64,000 nt of DNA from Streptomyces sp. CB01635 (GCF_002803065.1 NZ_NNBL01000024.1:1-64000), one strand, 5' to 3'; positions 1 to 9,608 are shown, counted from the first letter of the stretch. Notes: a model not told the origin generated them from the sequence alone. Translations and numbers: made by a program.

Positions 1-419
1 CCTCGAAGCGTCCGGAATGACCGTCGCTGACCGAACTGGCTAGAGCTACGGATCAGAAGGTCTCTGACATCCATGGCTGACATCAACGACGCCGGATGGA
101 AACGCACCCCAGCGTCTTTGTTCGGCCGCCGTGTCAGCGAGCGGTTGCAGCCGGAGCGGACCTCGAGCGAACTTACAAGGCAGGCGTCTTCGCAATGCAC
201 GAGCGCCCTCCCGGGCCCTCCTAAGGCCGTGGAAGGGCGCTCGACCATGACTAACGTCGAGAACTGCCAACAGCCCACCAGCAGGTCAAAGCATTGATCG
301 ATAACGGACGGGTTCGGTTCGCACGGTCACTGCAGCCGGTTGCGCTTTCGGCTACGGATAAGAAGTACCACCGATCAGGCGCGTGACGGTGCGCGTGCCG
401 TTAACCTCGTCCACGCTGG
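1..419. other. Non-coding stretch at the window start
   Basis: I see no recognisable gene here. The short open frames on both strands have no family resemblance and no convincing ribosome-binding site. The stretch ends at a transposase scar. Confidence 0.5.
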
Positions 420-505
420 TCAGGCCACATGTTGGTACTCGTGGATGACGCCGAGGCGGTCGCGTCGGCGTACGTCGAGGCAGGTGATTCGTTCGGGTTG
501 GGTGA
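420..505 (-). pseudogene. 3' end of an integrase-type transposase (scar)
   Basis: Read on the minus strand, the last ~28 codons give a peptide with RRRDRLGVIHEYQHVA before a TGA stop at 420-422. It matches the C-terminus of the transposase remnant at 31638-32195 (SKDRLGGVLHEYQHAA). Nothing upstream of this tail belongs to a transposase, so only the extreme 3' end survives. It is a scar of an rve-type (IS3/IS481-like) element. Confidence 0.6.
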
Positions 506-524
506 TCGCAGGAATGTGACAAGC

Positions 525-1580
525 TCAGCCCACTGCCACGCCGTAGGGGCTGGAGCCGACGGTGACCGTGGCGACGACCTTGTTGGACTTGGGGTCGATG
601 ACCGTGAGGGTGCCCGCGGCCTGTTCCGTGACGTAAACCGCCTGGTGTGTGACCTCGATGTTGAACGGGTCGGTTCCAGTAGGGCCCACGGAAATGGTCG
701 ACGAGACCCGGTTGTTGCCGGTGTCGATCACGGATACCTGGCCCGGGCCGAGAACGGCGGCGTAGACCGACTTGCCGTCTGGTCCGATCGCCACGTCGAA
801 GGGCCCTTCGCCGACTGGTACGGCAGTCGCCTTGCGGGTGCGGGTTCCGACGGCCAGGACTCGTGCTGCCACCTCGTCGGCGACGTATGCCGACTTGCCG
901 TCGGGGGTGACGGCGACGCCCACAGGAGAGTGCCCCGCGGCGAGGTTCCCGGTGACCTTGCGTGTGCGGGTGTTGATGACCGACAGGCTGCCCGACCCGG
1001 AATTGGCCACGTAGGCCGTACTGCCGTCACGACTGAAGGTCACGCTCACCGGGGACTTACCGACCGGGATGCGTGCGGCCACCCGGTTGGTTCGGGTGTC
1101 GATCACCGACACGGTGTTCGAGCCCCCGTTGGCGACATAGAGGGATCTACCATCGGGGCTGAGGCCGACACCCGTGGGGCTCTTCTCCACCGGCACGGTC
1201 GTGGTGATCTTGTTGGTGCGGGTGTCGAGCACCGACACCTGGGCCGAACCGTTGTTGGCGATGTATACGTGCCTGCCGTCCGGGGCCACCGCGACACCTT
1301 CGGGTGCCTTGCCGGCCTTCACGGTTGCGACGACCTTGTAGGTGCGGGCATCGATCACCGAGAGAGTGTCGTCCTGCTGGTTCGTGACATACACACGGCC
1401 GTCGGATCCGGAGCCGGGTCCGACGGGCGCGGGCGTCGTAGCGGCGGCATGTGTGTCGGCCGACCCGGCGGTCGTACATGAGGTCAGCAGGATCCCGATG
1501 GCCGCCGCGAGGGCGGGCCCGGCCGTCCTGGGGGGTCGTCGGCAGCCATTACTGGCCCGGGACCGCAGGGCAGAGAACAT
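525..1580 (-). CDS. YVTN-family beta-propeller lipoprotein
   Basis: This 351-residue protein consists of repeated ~42-residue blades with the pattern YVAN...VSVIDTRTN...IPVGKSPVGV, the signature of YVTN/YncE-type propellers. The N-terminus has a basic stretch, a hydrophobic segment and a lipobox (LTSC near residue 35), so it is predicted to be a lipoprotein facing outside the membrane. I chose the ATG at 1580 rather than an in-frame ATG 18 bases upstream because AGGAGG lies directly before it. It follows the DyP peroxidase gene by 82 bases on the same strand and is probably co-transcribed. The role of such propellers is usually binding or scaffolding. The partner is unknown. Confidence 0.85.
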   Translation of the reverse strand: MFSALRSRASNGCRRPPRTAGPALAAAIGILLTSCTTAGSADTHAAATTPAPVGPGSGSDGRVYVTNQQDDTLSVIDARTYKVVATVKAGKAPEGVAVAPDGRHVYIANNGSAQVSVLDTRTNKITTTVPVEKSPTGVGLSPDGRSLYVANGGSNTVSVIDTRTNRVAARIPVGKSPVSVTFSRDGSTAYVANSGSGSLSVINTRTRKVTGNLAAGHSPVGVAVTPDGKSAYVADEVAARVLAVGTRTRKATAVPVGEGPFDVAIGPDGKSVYAAVLGPGQVSVIDTGNNRVSSTISVGPTGTDPFNIEVTHQAVYVTEQAAGTLTVIDPKSNKVVATVTVGSSPYGVAVG

Positions 1581-1662
1581 CTCGCCTCCTGTGTGCATCG
1601 CAAGGTTCGGTCCGAAACCAGGCGTCAGATCGTCGACGGCCGCCCGGCGGCATGGGCCGGGA

Positions 1663-2961
1663 TCAGGTCACAAGTCCGCGGGCGTAGTAGTCGTTCTTGT
1701 CGCGGACTCCCGGAAGTGCGAAGAAGTAGCCCCCGCCCTTCGGCGTGATGAAGGGCACCAGTGCCTCGTCTTCCAGCCGGTTCTGCATGGCGATGTAGGT
1801 GTTGAGTTCGCGTTGATAGCAGACAAAGGCGTGCCCCATGTCCAGTTCCGGCGGATTGGGGCTGCGGTCGTAGTCGTAACTGCGACGCAGGATGGTGCTG
1901 GTCGGCGCGGTCTGCGGGGTCTGGGGATTGGCAAGGCGGATGTGTGAGTTCAGCGGGGTGATCAGGCCCTGTGGGTCGTTGGTATAGATGGGGTCGAGGA
2001 GGTCCGTGGCGTTCTCGCCCACGGCATACATGGGTGCGCCGCTCGCCTTGCGGCGGCCGAAGATCCGCTCTTGCTGGGCGACGGGCACCTTCTGCCACGC
2101 CTTGATGTGGAAGTGCACGATACGCACCGCGTGATAGGTGCCGCCCTCGGCCCAGGCGGGTTCCCCGGACTTCGGCTGGGCCCAGACCCACTGAGTCATC
2201 TGGGCGGGATCGGTGGTGTCCGGATTAGAGATGCCGTCCTTGAATCCGAACCAGTCGCGCCGGACGCCGACGGGGCGTTCCGGATTGCGTTGCCCATCGA
2301 TGCGCCAGCGCAGCTTCATCGCGGATGCGGTGTGGGTCAGGATGTCGATCAGCGCGTGCACCGTCGTGTCCCGGTGGTCGGCGCAGATCTGGATCAGCAG
2401 GTCTCCCTGGCTCAGGGCAGGATCGAGGTCGTCGTGGAGGAAGGGTGTCATGGTGACGAGCTGGGCCGGCTTGCGCGCGCTCAGTCCGTAGCGGTCGTCG
2501 AACAGTGAGGCGCCCACTCCGACGGTCATGGTGAGACCGTCCGGTACGACCGTGGGTCCCAGGATGCCGTTGTCCGATGGCGTCGATGTCGGGGGGACCT
2601 TCGGGGGCCTGCCGCCCGCCGTCAGGAATCGGGCCCGCGCGGTCAGTGTGCGGAACAGCTCGGTGAGCTCCGCGCGGTCGGTGGCGGTCACGTCGCACGA
2701 GAGGAAAATTGCGTCCTGTTGGGGCGGGGTGAGGATGCCGGCCTGGTGAACGCCGTGGAAGGGAATCACGCGGGATTGCGTGCGCTTGGTCTCGGCCACC
2801 GGTTCGGCGAGCGCCGTGCCCCCGCCCAAGGCGATCCCGCCCGCCGCTCCGGCCAGACCCGCGGTGGCGCCCTGAAGAAGCGACCGCCGAGCAAGGGCGC
2901 TCGCCGGGCACCCTCCGCCGCTCCACCCGTCATCCACGCTCGTATGTCTTTCCTTGGTCAT
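1663..2961 (-). CDS. Tat-exported DyP-type haem peroxidase (EfeB-like)
   Basis: The 432-residue product begins with a twin-arginine signal (LARRSLLQGATAGLAGAAGG), so it should be folded with haem and exported by Tat. The dye-decolourising peroxidase signature is present: GFKDG carrying the catalytic Asp, SHIRLANP with the haem-binding His, and LRRSYDYD near the C-terminus. Length fits EfeB/DyP proteins. The start at 2961 is preceded by GAGGG; longer in-frame extensions upstream lack a signal peptide. No EfeO or EfeU homologue is adjacent. The downstream gene is a propeller lipoprotein, suggesting an extracytoplasmic peroxidase pair. Substrate is not predictable. Confidence 0.9.
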   Translation of the reverse strand: MTKERHTSVDDGWSGGGCPASALARRSLLQGATAGLAGAAGGIALGGGTALAEPVAETKRTQSRVIPFHGVHQAGILTPPQQDAIFLSCDVTATDRAELTELFRTLTARARFLTAGGRPPKVPPTSTPSDNGILGPTVVPDGLTMTVGVGASLFDDRYGLSARKPAQLVTMTPFLHDDLDPALSQGDLLIQICADHRDTTVHALIDILTHTASAMKLRWRIDGQRNPERPVGVRRDWFGFKDGISNPDTTDPAQMTQWVWAQPKSGEPAWAEGGTYHAVRIVHFHIKAWQKVPVAQQERIFGRRKASGAPMYAVGENATDLLDPIYTNDPQGLITPLNSHIRLANPQTPQTAPTSTILRRSYDYDRSPNPPELDMGHAFVCYQRELNTYIAMQNRLEDEALVPFITPKGGGYFFALPGVRDKNDYYARGLVT

Positions 2962-3359
2962 GGTTTCCCTCAGGTGGTGAGCCAGGTGGCAGCAGTACGG
3001 CACTTGCGTGAGCGGTTTCCGTGAGCCGGTCCGGCGGCGAAAGCCGAGCGGGCGCACGACTGCATGCGGCAGCCCCACCAGCGCCTGCATCACCGCCAGT
3101 TACATGGCTGGCCACAAAATGGAATATATCGGCCACGCGTGCTGATGTCGCTCGCAGTGCCGCCAGGTGGCGAAGCCTCCACCGTCGACGTCGTGCGTCC
3201 GCTCGGAGCTTGTGGAGCGCGTGGTGGCGAGCAGAGCAAAGGCCGGAGGTCCTCCGTGCCGTGCGGGCAGCGGCACGACACTCCGCTTCGCTGGCGGATC
3301 GCCGGCTCGGGATGGCTGCGACGTAGCTTGATCCGACAGGTGGCGAGGGAGGCTGTGGC
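2962..3359. other. Divergent intergenic region, DyP / VIT genes
   Basis: About 400 bases separate the divergent peroxidase and VIT-family genes. No coding frame here resembles a protein family. It presumably holds both promoters, but I see no clear operator. Confidence 0.4.
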
Positions 3360-4157
3360 ATGGAGTCGACGGGCCCCGACTGGTCGATGCTCGCGCCGCG
3401 CTGGGATCCATCCCAGCGCAGCGTGCAGGGTGACGCGGTCGCGGAGGCCGAACTCGGTGCGGTTGGCCGCACTGCGCGCCGGGTGGCCGGCGGCGGCATC
3501 CGGGCTGCCGTACTGGGCATCAACGACGGCCTGGTCACCAACCTGTGCTTGATCCTGGGCCTGGCCGGCGCACATGCCGGTGCAGGCACGGTACGACTGT
3601 CGGGACTGGCCAGTCTGCTTGCCGGTGCGCTGTCGATGGCGGCCGGTGAGTGGGTCTCCCTGCGTGGTCAGAGGGAGATCGCCGGCGGGATGGAGGATGC
3701 GCTGCACCGGGCGTGGACACATTCACCGCCTGTTGTGCTGGCGCACATGGCTCAGGGTATGCGTGACCGTGGCCTCGATGTCGAGACCGCGACTCGGGCC
3801 AGCTGGGGAGTCGCCACGGCCAAACGCACCACTCGGGAGACGGCGTTGCGCATCCTGTTCGGCGTCAGCGTCGAGGGAACCGGTTCGCCTATAGTCGCCG
3901 CAATGAGTTCGCTGCTCCTGTTCGCGGTCGGTGCGTTCGTGCCGCTGCTGCCCTGGTTCTTTACCGCTGGAGGCCCGGCGGTGGCCGCCTCCGCGGCTGT
4001 GACAGCCCTCGCCTCGCTTGCCGTCGGCGCGGTACTCGGCATCGGTTCCGCTCGTCGCCGTGTGGCCTGGACCGCAGCGCGTCAACTGCTCATTGTTGCC
4101 GCGGCATCGGCGGTGACTTATGCCTTGGGTGCCTTGGCAGGAGACGCGGTGAGTTGA
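3360..4157 (+). CDS. VIT/CCC1-family metal transporter
   Basis: The 265-residue integral membrane protein carries the VIT1/CCC1 pattern: GGIRAAVLGINDGLVTN in the first helix, SLLAGALSMAAGEWVSLRGQ in the second, a charged cytosolic segment (residues ~105-165) and three C-terminal hydrophobic helices. Family members move Fe2+ or Mn2+ out of the cytosol. A GAGGGAGG Shine-Dalgarno precedes the ATG. It is divergent from the DyP gene; together with Dps and the ferric-reductase-like module nearby this gives the left part of the window an iron/oxidant flavour, which is inference. Confidence 0.85.
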   Translation: MESTGPDWSMLAPRWDPSQRSVQGDAVAEAELGAVGRTARRVAGGGIRAAVLGINDGLVTNLCLILGLAGAHAGAGTVRLSGLASLLAGALSMAAGEWVSLRGQREIAGGMEDALHRAWTHSPPVVLAHMAQGMRDRGLDVETATRASWGVATAKRTTRETALRILFGVSVEGTGSPIVAAMSSLLLFAVGAFVPLLPWFFTAGGPAVAASAAVTALASLAVGAVLGIGSARRRVAWTAARQLLIVAAASAVTYALGALAGDAVS

Positions 4158-4216
4158 AGGTGGTCTTCATAAGACCCCTGACTGGCTGCATGTCCGTCGA
4201 AGGGAGCCCCTGTCTC

Positions 4217-4310
4217 GTGTCCACGTCGATCATCGTCGGAGCAAACGGATCCCTGGGACGGGTTCTGGCACAGCGACTCGCCGACCGCGGCGACACCGCC
4301 ATCATCAGGT
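4217..4310 (+). pseudogene. N-terminal scrap of an NAD(P)-binding oxidoreductase
   Basis: A GTG at 4217, preceded by GGGAG, opens a frame reading STSIIVGANGSLGRVLAQRL and then ADRGDTAII. This is the first beta-alpha-beta unit of a Rossmann fold with GANGSLG as dinucleotide-binding loop. The homology stops after ~30 residues, right where the 3' end of the convergent HIBADH-family gene begins. The remainder of the frame is antisense to that gene. I read it as a short-chain dehydrogenase truncated by a rearrangement. Confidence 0.6.
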
Positions 4311-5252
4311 CTGCGGTGACAGACCGTCGTCCACTGGCACGTTCTCGGCTTTCGGCGTGATGCCGGAATTCCTGGCCTGCTCGAGGATCAAGGAGGCGAA
4401 GTCCTCTTCAAGATGCCCCGCGCCGATGGCAGCCGCGACGAGCTGGGCGGCTGCGGCGGCGAGTGGCATCGGGACCTCCAGCTCGCGGGCCGCAGAGAGC
4501 CCCAGGTCGAAGTCCTTGCGCAGCAGCGGCATGGTGAACGTCGGCGTGAAGTCCAGGTTGACCAGCGCGGGCGACTTGTAGCGGGTGAAGACCGAGCCCA
4601 TCACGGAGTCGTTGAGGAATTGCAGGAAGGCGGCGCGGCTGACACCGCCCTTCTCCGCGAGGATGGTGATCTCGGCGAGCGACTGGGTGACGACGCCGAG
4701 GAAGACGTTGTGCGCGATCTTGACGAGACGGGCGACTTCGCCCTCGCCGACATAGGTCACCCCGCGCCCCAGCAGAGCCAGAAACGGCTCAACCTGACCG
4801 AACACCTCGGGCGAGCCAGAGACCGCGACCGTCAGCTTGCCTGCGGTGATCACCTTCGGGTTCCCGCTCACCGTGGCGGCCAGGAAGTCGGTCCCACGCT
4901 TGGCGGCTTCGTCCCGGATCAGCGCGGACACCTGGGTGGACACCGTGGAGCAGTCGATCAGCACCCCCGGCGCAGCATCCGGCGAGGTCAGCACACCGTC
5001 GGGGCCCGTGGTGACCGCTTCCAGAGCAGCCGAGGCGGTCACCATGGTGAAGACGACGTCCCGATCGGCCAGATCTACCGGCCGGTCGACGATCGTCGCT
5101 CCCCGTTCAGCCAGCGGTTCGGCCTTGGCGCGGGCCCTGTTGTAGACGGCTACGTCGTGCCCCGCATCCAGCAGCAGGGCAGCCAGCTGGAAGCCCATGC
5201 GGCCAACACCGATCCAGCCGATACGCGGGCGGTTCTGGGCGGCGATCGTCAT
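4305..5252 (-). CDS. NAD(P)-dependent beta-hydroxyacid dehydrogenase (HIBADH family)
   Basis: The 315-residue protein has the family layout: N-terminal Rossmann motif GWIGVGRMGFQLAALLLDAG, the substrate-loop DCSTVS, a glycine-rich SGNPKVITAGKLTVAVSG segment, and the catalytic lysine in VKIAHN followed by an all-helical C-terminal domain. The family reduces or oxidises 3-hydroxyisobutyrate, tartronate semialdehyde and similar acids, or imines in the imine-reductase branch. The start has GAGGT upstream. A paralogue on the same strand lies 200 bases upstream (5454-6317); sequence divergence shows it is not a recent duplication. Substrate unknown. Confidence 0.85.
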   Translation of the reverse strand: MTIAAQNRPRIGWIGVGRMGFQLAALLLDAGHDVAVYNRARAKAEPLAERGATIVDRPVDLADRDVVFTMVTASAALEAVTTGPDGVLTSPDAAPGVLIDCSTVSTQVSALIRDEAAKRGTDFLAATVSGNPKVITAGKLTVAVSGSPEVFGQVEPFLALLGRGVTYVGEGEVARLVKIAHNVFLGVVTQSLAEITILAEKGGVSRAAFLQFLNDSVMGSVFTRYKSPALVNLDFTPTFTMPLLRKDFDLGLSAARELEVPMPLAAAAAQLVAAAIGAGHLEEDFASLILEQARNSGITPKAENVPVDDGLSPQT

Positions 5253-5453
5253 TTCTGTACCTCGATCCTGGAAGACGGCTCGACCGATGCGGCCCCGCAG
5301 CTGACCGACCGGACGCGGTATACGACCGACAAAGAGGCGACGGGCGAGATCTCTTGCGGAAGCGTCTGACAGGTCGTCGTTGAACGCCGCCGCTCTGCTA
5401 CTGCTCCGGTGACCCTCGTACGGCCGGGACCGGAACGACTGCCTGCAGGCGGA

Positions 5454-6317
5454 CTACGACGGTGGCTTCCTGAGGTAGTCGACGGCGGCGAGGTCGTCGG
5501 TGTCGTGGCCGGCTGCGACGGTTGCTTCCAGGCGGTCTCGGACGACCTGAAGCAGAGCGCTGGGGGCGGCGGCTACCGCGGCCAGTTCGATGTCCTTCAG
5601 GGCGAGTTGCACCGCGAATCCGGGGGCGTATGAGGCGTCGTCCATGACGCGCACTTTCTGCAACTCGTACGGCATGGCGAGCGGGCCTGCCTCAAGCACC
5701 CGGACGAACGTCGCGTGGTCGACACCGAGGGTGTCGCACAGCGCGAGGACGTCGCTCATGGCGACCGTCGAGGCAGCCATCCAGGCGTTGACCGCAAGCT
5801 TGACGGCGTTTCCCTCGACCCCCGTCCCGACGTGAAGCACAGACGAGCCGAGATCGTCGAGCAGCGGACGCGCCCGTGCAAGGACGTCCTCGGGGCCGGC
5901 AACCAGCCAGACAAGCTTGCCCTGCCGTGCGGGAGCGGTGCTTCCCGAGACCGGCGCGTCGAGGTACGCAACACCGTGATCACGCGCCAGACCGGCCAGC
6001 GCGTCGGCTTTCCGCGGCCCTACCGTGCTCGCCTGCACCCAAACGGCGTCGTTGTCGAGCCGGCCGATGGCATCTGACATGACCCCCGCGACCGCATCGC
6101 CATCACGGAGCACAGTGAGGACTGCGGACGCGCCGGAGACCGCATCGGCTACCGCGCTCACTGCCGTGACCCCGGTAGCGTGCTCCGCCACCGCACGGGC
6201 CCTCTCCTCCGTACGGTTCCACAGCCGAACCTCGTGGCCACTCTCTCCGAGCCGCATCGCCATCGCGGCGCCGAGTGCGCCTGCTCCGAGAACAGCGACG
6301 GTGGAAGCGTGAGACAT
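5454..6317 (-). CDS. Second HIBADH-family NAD(P)-dependent dehydrogenase
   Basis: The 287-residue product starts with a Rossmann motif (VAVLGAGALGAAMAMRLGES) and carries the catalytic lysine in GNAVKLAVNAW, typical of the 3-hydroxyisobutyrate dehydrogenase family. The open frame extends upstream to 6653, but the fold begins at the ATG at 6317, which is preceded by AAGGGA, so I start there. It is transcribed toward the related gene at 4305-5252; the 201-base gap could allow co-transcription. The SAPVSGS-type loop is present as DAPVSGST. Substrate is unknown. Confidence 0.85.
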   Translation of the reverse strand: MSHASTVAVLGAGALGAAMAMRLGESGHEVRLWNRTEERARAVAEHATGVTAVSAVADAVSGASAVLTVLRDGDAVAGVMSDAIGRLDNDAVWVQASTVGPRKADALAGLARDHGVAYLDAPVSGSTAPARQGKLVWLVAGPEDVLARARPLLDDLGSSVLHVGTGVEGNAVKLAVNAWMAASTVAMSDVLALCDTLGVDHATFVRVLEAGPLAMPYELQKVRVMDDASYAPGFAVQLALKDIELAAVAAAPSALLQVVRDRLEATVAAGHDTDDLAAVDYLRKPPS

Positions 6318-7020
6318 GGAAGATCCCTTTCTGTTCCCCTTGTTCATCATCCGCTGGCACCGGGGCCTTCCCTGGCAAAGAAACGCAGCGCCCTTCACGA
6401 GCAGTGAGCCGAACATCGGCAAGTCGGGCAGGACGGTGGCGTCCGCTGGTCTGGCCCCCAACCCGCTCGAGTTCCTCCATCCTGCGCAATGCCGCAACCG
6501 CTCACCGAGCGAGAGCAAAGATCCTCCAGCGGGAGCCTCACTGCTCGGCGGGCTTCCGCGCTGCCACGAATTCCCGTCAGCAACCCACAGAGGAAGGCCG
6601 GAGGCCAAGACCAGCCCCGCGCCGCCCGACACCCGGTTCTCCGGTGAGGGCATAGCGCCCTCAGGACCGCCTTCGGCGGGACGCAGCGATACGCCTGGCC
6701 ACGTGCCTCCTCTGGCCTAGCCGACCTCATCGCCGCCACACCGCCAGCTTGAATGACTATGAGGGCGGCTGGAAAACCTGCGGCAGGCGGGGCTGGGCCG
6801 CCCTCCGAGTGGCGCCCTGGCTTCGGCCGGGCAATTCTGGTGCCGATGGCCCGGTGGTGAACATGGACGCGCCCGCGTGACGAGAACGACCACGGCAGGC
6901 CCCCCTACTGCCGCCGTATGAGAGGTGAAAAAGTCACCTGCTGCCCTGAGTTCTGGGGCACGCACACCGTGCTACCTCTATTCGGCACGACCGCCGGATC
7001 GCCGTGACGGGAGACGACCG
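6318..7020. other. Long divergent intergenic region
   Basis: About 700 bases between the divergent HIBADH-family and SDR genes. Open frames exist on both strands but none resembles a known protein or has a good ribosome-binding site. It presumably holds both promoters. Confidence 0.4.
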
Positions 7021-7788
7021 ATGAGCGGAAAGCTGGCAGGCAGGAAGGCCCTGGTCACCGGTGGCGCACGAGGGATCGGCGCGGCAGTGGCCCACAGGCT
7101 CGCCGCTGACGGGGCCGACGTGGCGATCAACTACCGGAGCAGCAGTGACGCGGCCCAAGCACTCGCCGACGAGATCACCGCCGATGGCCGCCGCGCGGTC
7201 GCGATCAAAGCGGACGTCAGCGATCCGGACCAGATCCAGCGGCTGACCGATGAGGCCGCCGACGCTCTTGGCGGACTCGACATCCTGGCCAGCAACGCCG
7301 GAATCGAGCACTTCGGCAAGCTGGAAGCCATCACCCCCGCCGACTTCGACCGTGTCTTCGCCATCAACGCACGGGGCCAGTTCTTCGCCGTACAGAACGC
7401 GGTACGGCATATGGGCGAAGGAGGGAGGATCGTACTGACGTCATCGGGGAGTGCCCACAAGGCGGTCTTTCACCACGCCCTCTATGCGTCGAGTAAGGCC
7501 GCCGTCGAATGCATCGCGCTCAACCTCAGCCCCGAACTCGGCCGGCGCGGCATCAACATCAATGCCATCGCACCGGGGGGAACTGTCACCGACATGTCCG
7601 ACCATGCGGCTTCCCAGTATGTCCACCCCGACATCGACGCTGACTTCCATACCGTCATCCGTACTGCCAGTTCGCTCGGGAGGATGGCCCAGCCCGCTGA
7701 AATCGCCGCAGTCGTCTCGTTCCTGGTGTCAGACGAGGCCTCGTTCATCACCGGCCGGACCATCCAGGCCGACGGCGGCTGGTTCTGA
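7021..7788 (+). CDS. SDR-family oxidoreductase
   Basis: This 255-residue classical short-chain dehydrogenase has the cofactor loop TGGARGIG, the NAG motif (ASNAGI), the active-site serine (TSSGSA), the YASSK catalytic pair and the C-terminal GRTIQADGGWF. Asn-Tyr-Arg after beta-2 suggests NADP(H) preference. The frame extends upstream to 6925, but the ATG at 7021 with GGGAG before it starts the fold directly. Possible substrates are 3-oxoacyl compounds or polyketide/aromatic ketones; a specific role is not evident. Confidence 0.88.
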   Translation: MSGKLAGRKALVTGGARGIGAAVAHRLAADGADVAINYRSSSDAAQALADEITADGRRAVAIKADVSDPDQIQRLTDEAADALGGLDILASNAGIEHFGKLEAITPADFDRVFAINARGQFFAVQNAVRHMGEGGRIVLTSSGSAHKAVFHHALYASSKAAVECIALNLSPELGRRGININAIAPGGTVTDMSDHAASQYVHPDIDADFHTVIRTASSLGRMAQPAEIAAVVSFLVSDEASFITGRTIQADGGWF

Positions 7789-7900
7789 CCAGGAAACACA
7801 GTGGGCCATGCGGCCGCACAGCCATGGCGCGCCCATCTGGTGATTCGCGGACTGGAAGTGTCGCCGGGAAGACCAACAGACCATCAGACCGAAGGAGAAC

Positions 7901-8539
7901 GTGGCTGCGATCCTCCACCCGGGCCGGGGTCCGTGTGCCGGACTCGAAGCTCGCGCGGGAGGCGACCGAGCTTGTACGGGACAGCACCAGTGAATTGATC
8001 TACGACCACTCGCGCCGTGTGTACTTCTTCGGCAGCCTCCAAGGGCGCAACCGGGATCTCAGCTTCGACCCCGAGCTGCTCTACATCGCGGCCATGTTCC
8101 ACGACCTGGGCCTGAACGAACCCTTCCACGGAAGCGGGCGGCGCTTCGAGGTGGACAGCGCCGATGAGGTCCGCCGCTTCCTTCAGGCCCACCAGGTACC
8201 GGAGGACAGCATCCGACGGGTGTGGACCGTCATCGCCCTGCACACCGCCTGGGCATCCCCGAGTTCATGGAACCGGAGGTGGCGCTGGTAACCGCAGGCG
8301 TGGAGCACGACGCCCTCGGCATCGGCTACCACGACATCGACGAGGCGGAGCACCGCAGTCGTCGCGCTGCACCCGCGCCCCGGTTTCAAGCCGCGCATCC
8401 TGGAGGCGTTCGTCGACGGGATCCGGCCCAAGCCACAGACCACGTTCGGCGACGTCAAAGCGACGTGCTCGCACACTACGTGCCCGGCTTCGAGCGCGGG
8501 GGCAGTACCTGGTGCTGGGTGATGAACTACCAGCTGTAG
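7901..8539 (+). pseudogene. HD-domain hydrolase gene broken by several frameshifts
   Basis: A GTG at 7901 after GAAGGAGAAC begins VAAILHPG, then the reading frame switches to one encoding VRVPDSKLAREATELVRD and the metal-binding MFHDLGLNEPFH at 8093-8128. At ~8250 it switches again to LGIPEFMEPEVALVTAGVEH, at ~8350 back to TAVVALHPRPGFKPRILEAF, and at ~8460 again to DVLAHYVPGFERG. Joined, these pieces form a normal ~200-residue HD-domain protein (cyanamide-hydratase/YfbR-like, metal phosphohydrolase fold). Four frame changes in 600 bases mean decay rather than a single sequencing slip. Confidence 0.8.
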
Positions 8540-8668
8540 GCAAGGGTGTCGGACTGGCATCCGGTCCGGCTACCGCAGTCCAGCGGCCGGATAGGAGGCC
8601 GTCCTGGCGACCTGACCATTGCGCTGATGGTGTCCGCCAAAGCGGAATAAGCTCAGAAGGAGACGCTC

Positions 8669-9340
8669 GTGGCACGGCGCCGGTACGAGGAAGTTCCGCA
8701 TTCGGACACAGGGCGCGCCGAGGCCTTCAGCGACGGCGTCCTGGCGATCGTCATTACGCTTCTGGTGCTCCACCTGAAGCCTCCCCCAATCGCCTCGGGT
8801 GGCCTGCTGACCCAGCTGCTCAACCAGTGGCCAACCTATCTGGCCTATGTCGCCTCGTACCTCTACATCGCTGTCGTATGGCTCAACCACAAGGCGGCAT
8901 TCCAGCGCATCAAGGCCATGACCCGTGGCCTGCACTGGGCCAACCTCGGTGTGCCGTTCTCCACTGCGCTGCTGCCCTGGCCCACCGCGCTCGTCTCTGA
9001 AGCCATCGCGGAGGGCAACCCCCCGGACGACCGTGTAGCCGTCGGCCTCTATGCGCTTATCGGCGCGATGCTATGGGTAAGCTGGATGATCTTCTTCCAC
9101 GTGCTTTTCCGCCACCCCGAGCTCCTCGAAGACAGCGTGGAGGAGACCTTCTTCCACGGCGAACGCCTTCGAGCCTTCGTAGGGGCCCTGCTCTACGCGG
9201 CCGCCGGCCTTATCGGCGTGCTGACCATCCCTGCTCTCGCGCTCGCAATCTTCGTACTTCTACCGCTCTTCTACGGCATCACGAGCCATGGCTACGCCCA
9301 GCTGCAAGTCTTCGGGCGCCGCCCGCCGCCCAAGCAATGA
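8669..9340 (+). CDS. TMEM175-family potassium channel (DUF1211)
   Basis: The 223-residue membrane protein opens with the family hallmark in helix 1, R-AEAFSDGVLAIVITLLVL (the RxxxFSDG motif), followed by about five more hydrophobic helices (residues ~48-70, 80-100, 118-140, 170-190, 195-215). Bacterial TMEM175 proteins are K+-selective channels with one such repeat, working as tetramers. Start is GTG with AAGGAG seven bases upstream. It stands alone downstream of the decayed HD gene. Confidence 0.85.
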   Translation: MARRRYEEVPHSDTGRAEAFSDGVLAIVITLLVLHLKPPPIASGGLLTQLLNQWPTYLAYVASYLYIAVVWLNHKAAFQRIKAMTRGLHWANLGVPFSTALLPWPTALVSEAIAEGNPPDDRVAVGLYALIGAMLWVSWMIFFHVLFRHPELLEDSVEETFFHGERLRAFVGALLYAAAGLIGVLTIPALALAIFVLLPLFYGITSHGYAQLQVFGRRPPPKQ

Positions 9341-9608
9341 GGTGCCGTCAGCGCTTGCCCTGGTGTCGCGGACGGCACCAGGACACCGCGCGGTCCGGAT
9401 GGATGCGTCCGAGCGGATGACCGTGCCGTGGTCCAGAGACCTCGAGTGAGTGCGCGCCGACCGGCGGGGCAGTGCCGACAGACGCATTCGGACATGCGGA
9501 CCGACAAACGCCCGGTGGCGACAGAGAGAGACCTTCGTAGGCTGGATGGGGTCGGCCAACAAGCCTCCTGTTCTGCCCGCTCCCTTGTGCTCTCAAAGGA
9601 AAGACGCC

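Noticed and set aside
429..1481. Plus-strand open frame of 350 codons
   Set aside because: Antisense to the YVTN propeller gene; its repeated Val-Gly-Asp pattern only mirrors the blades on the other strand.
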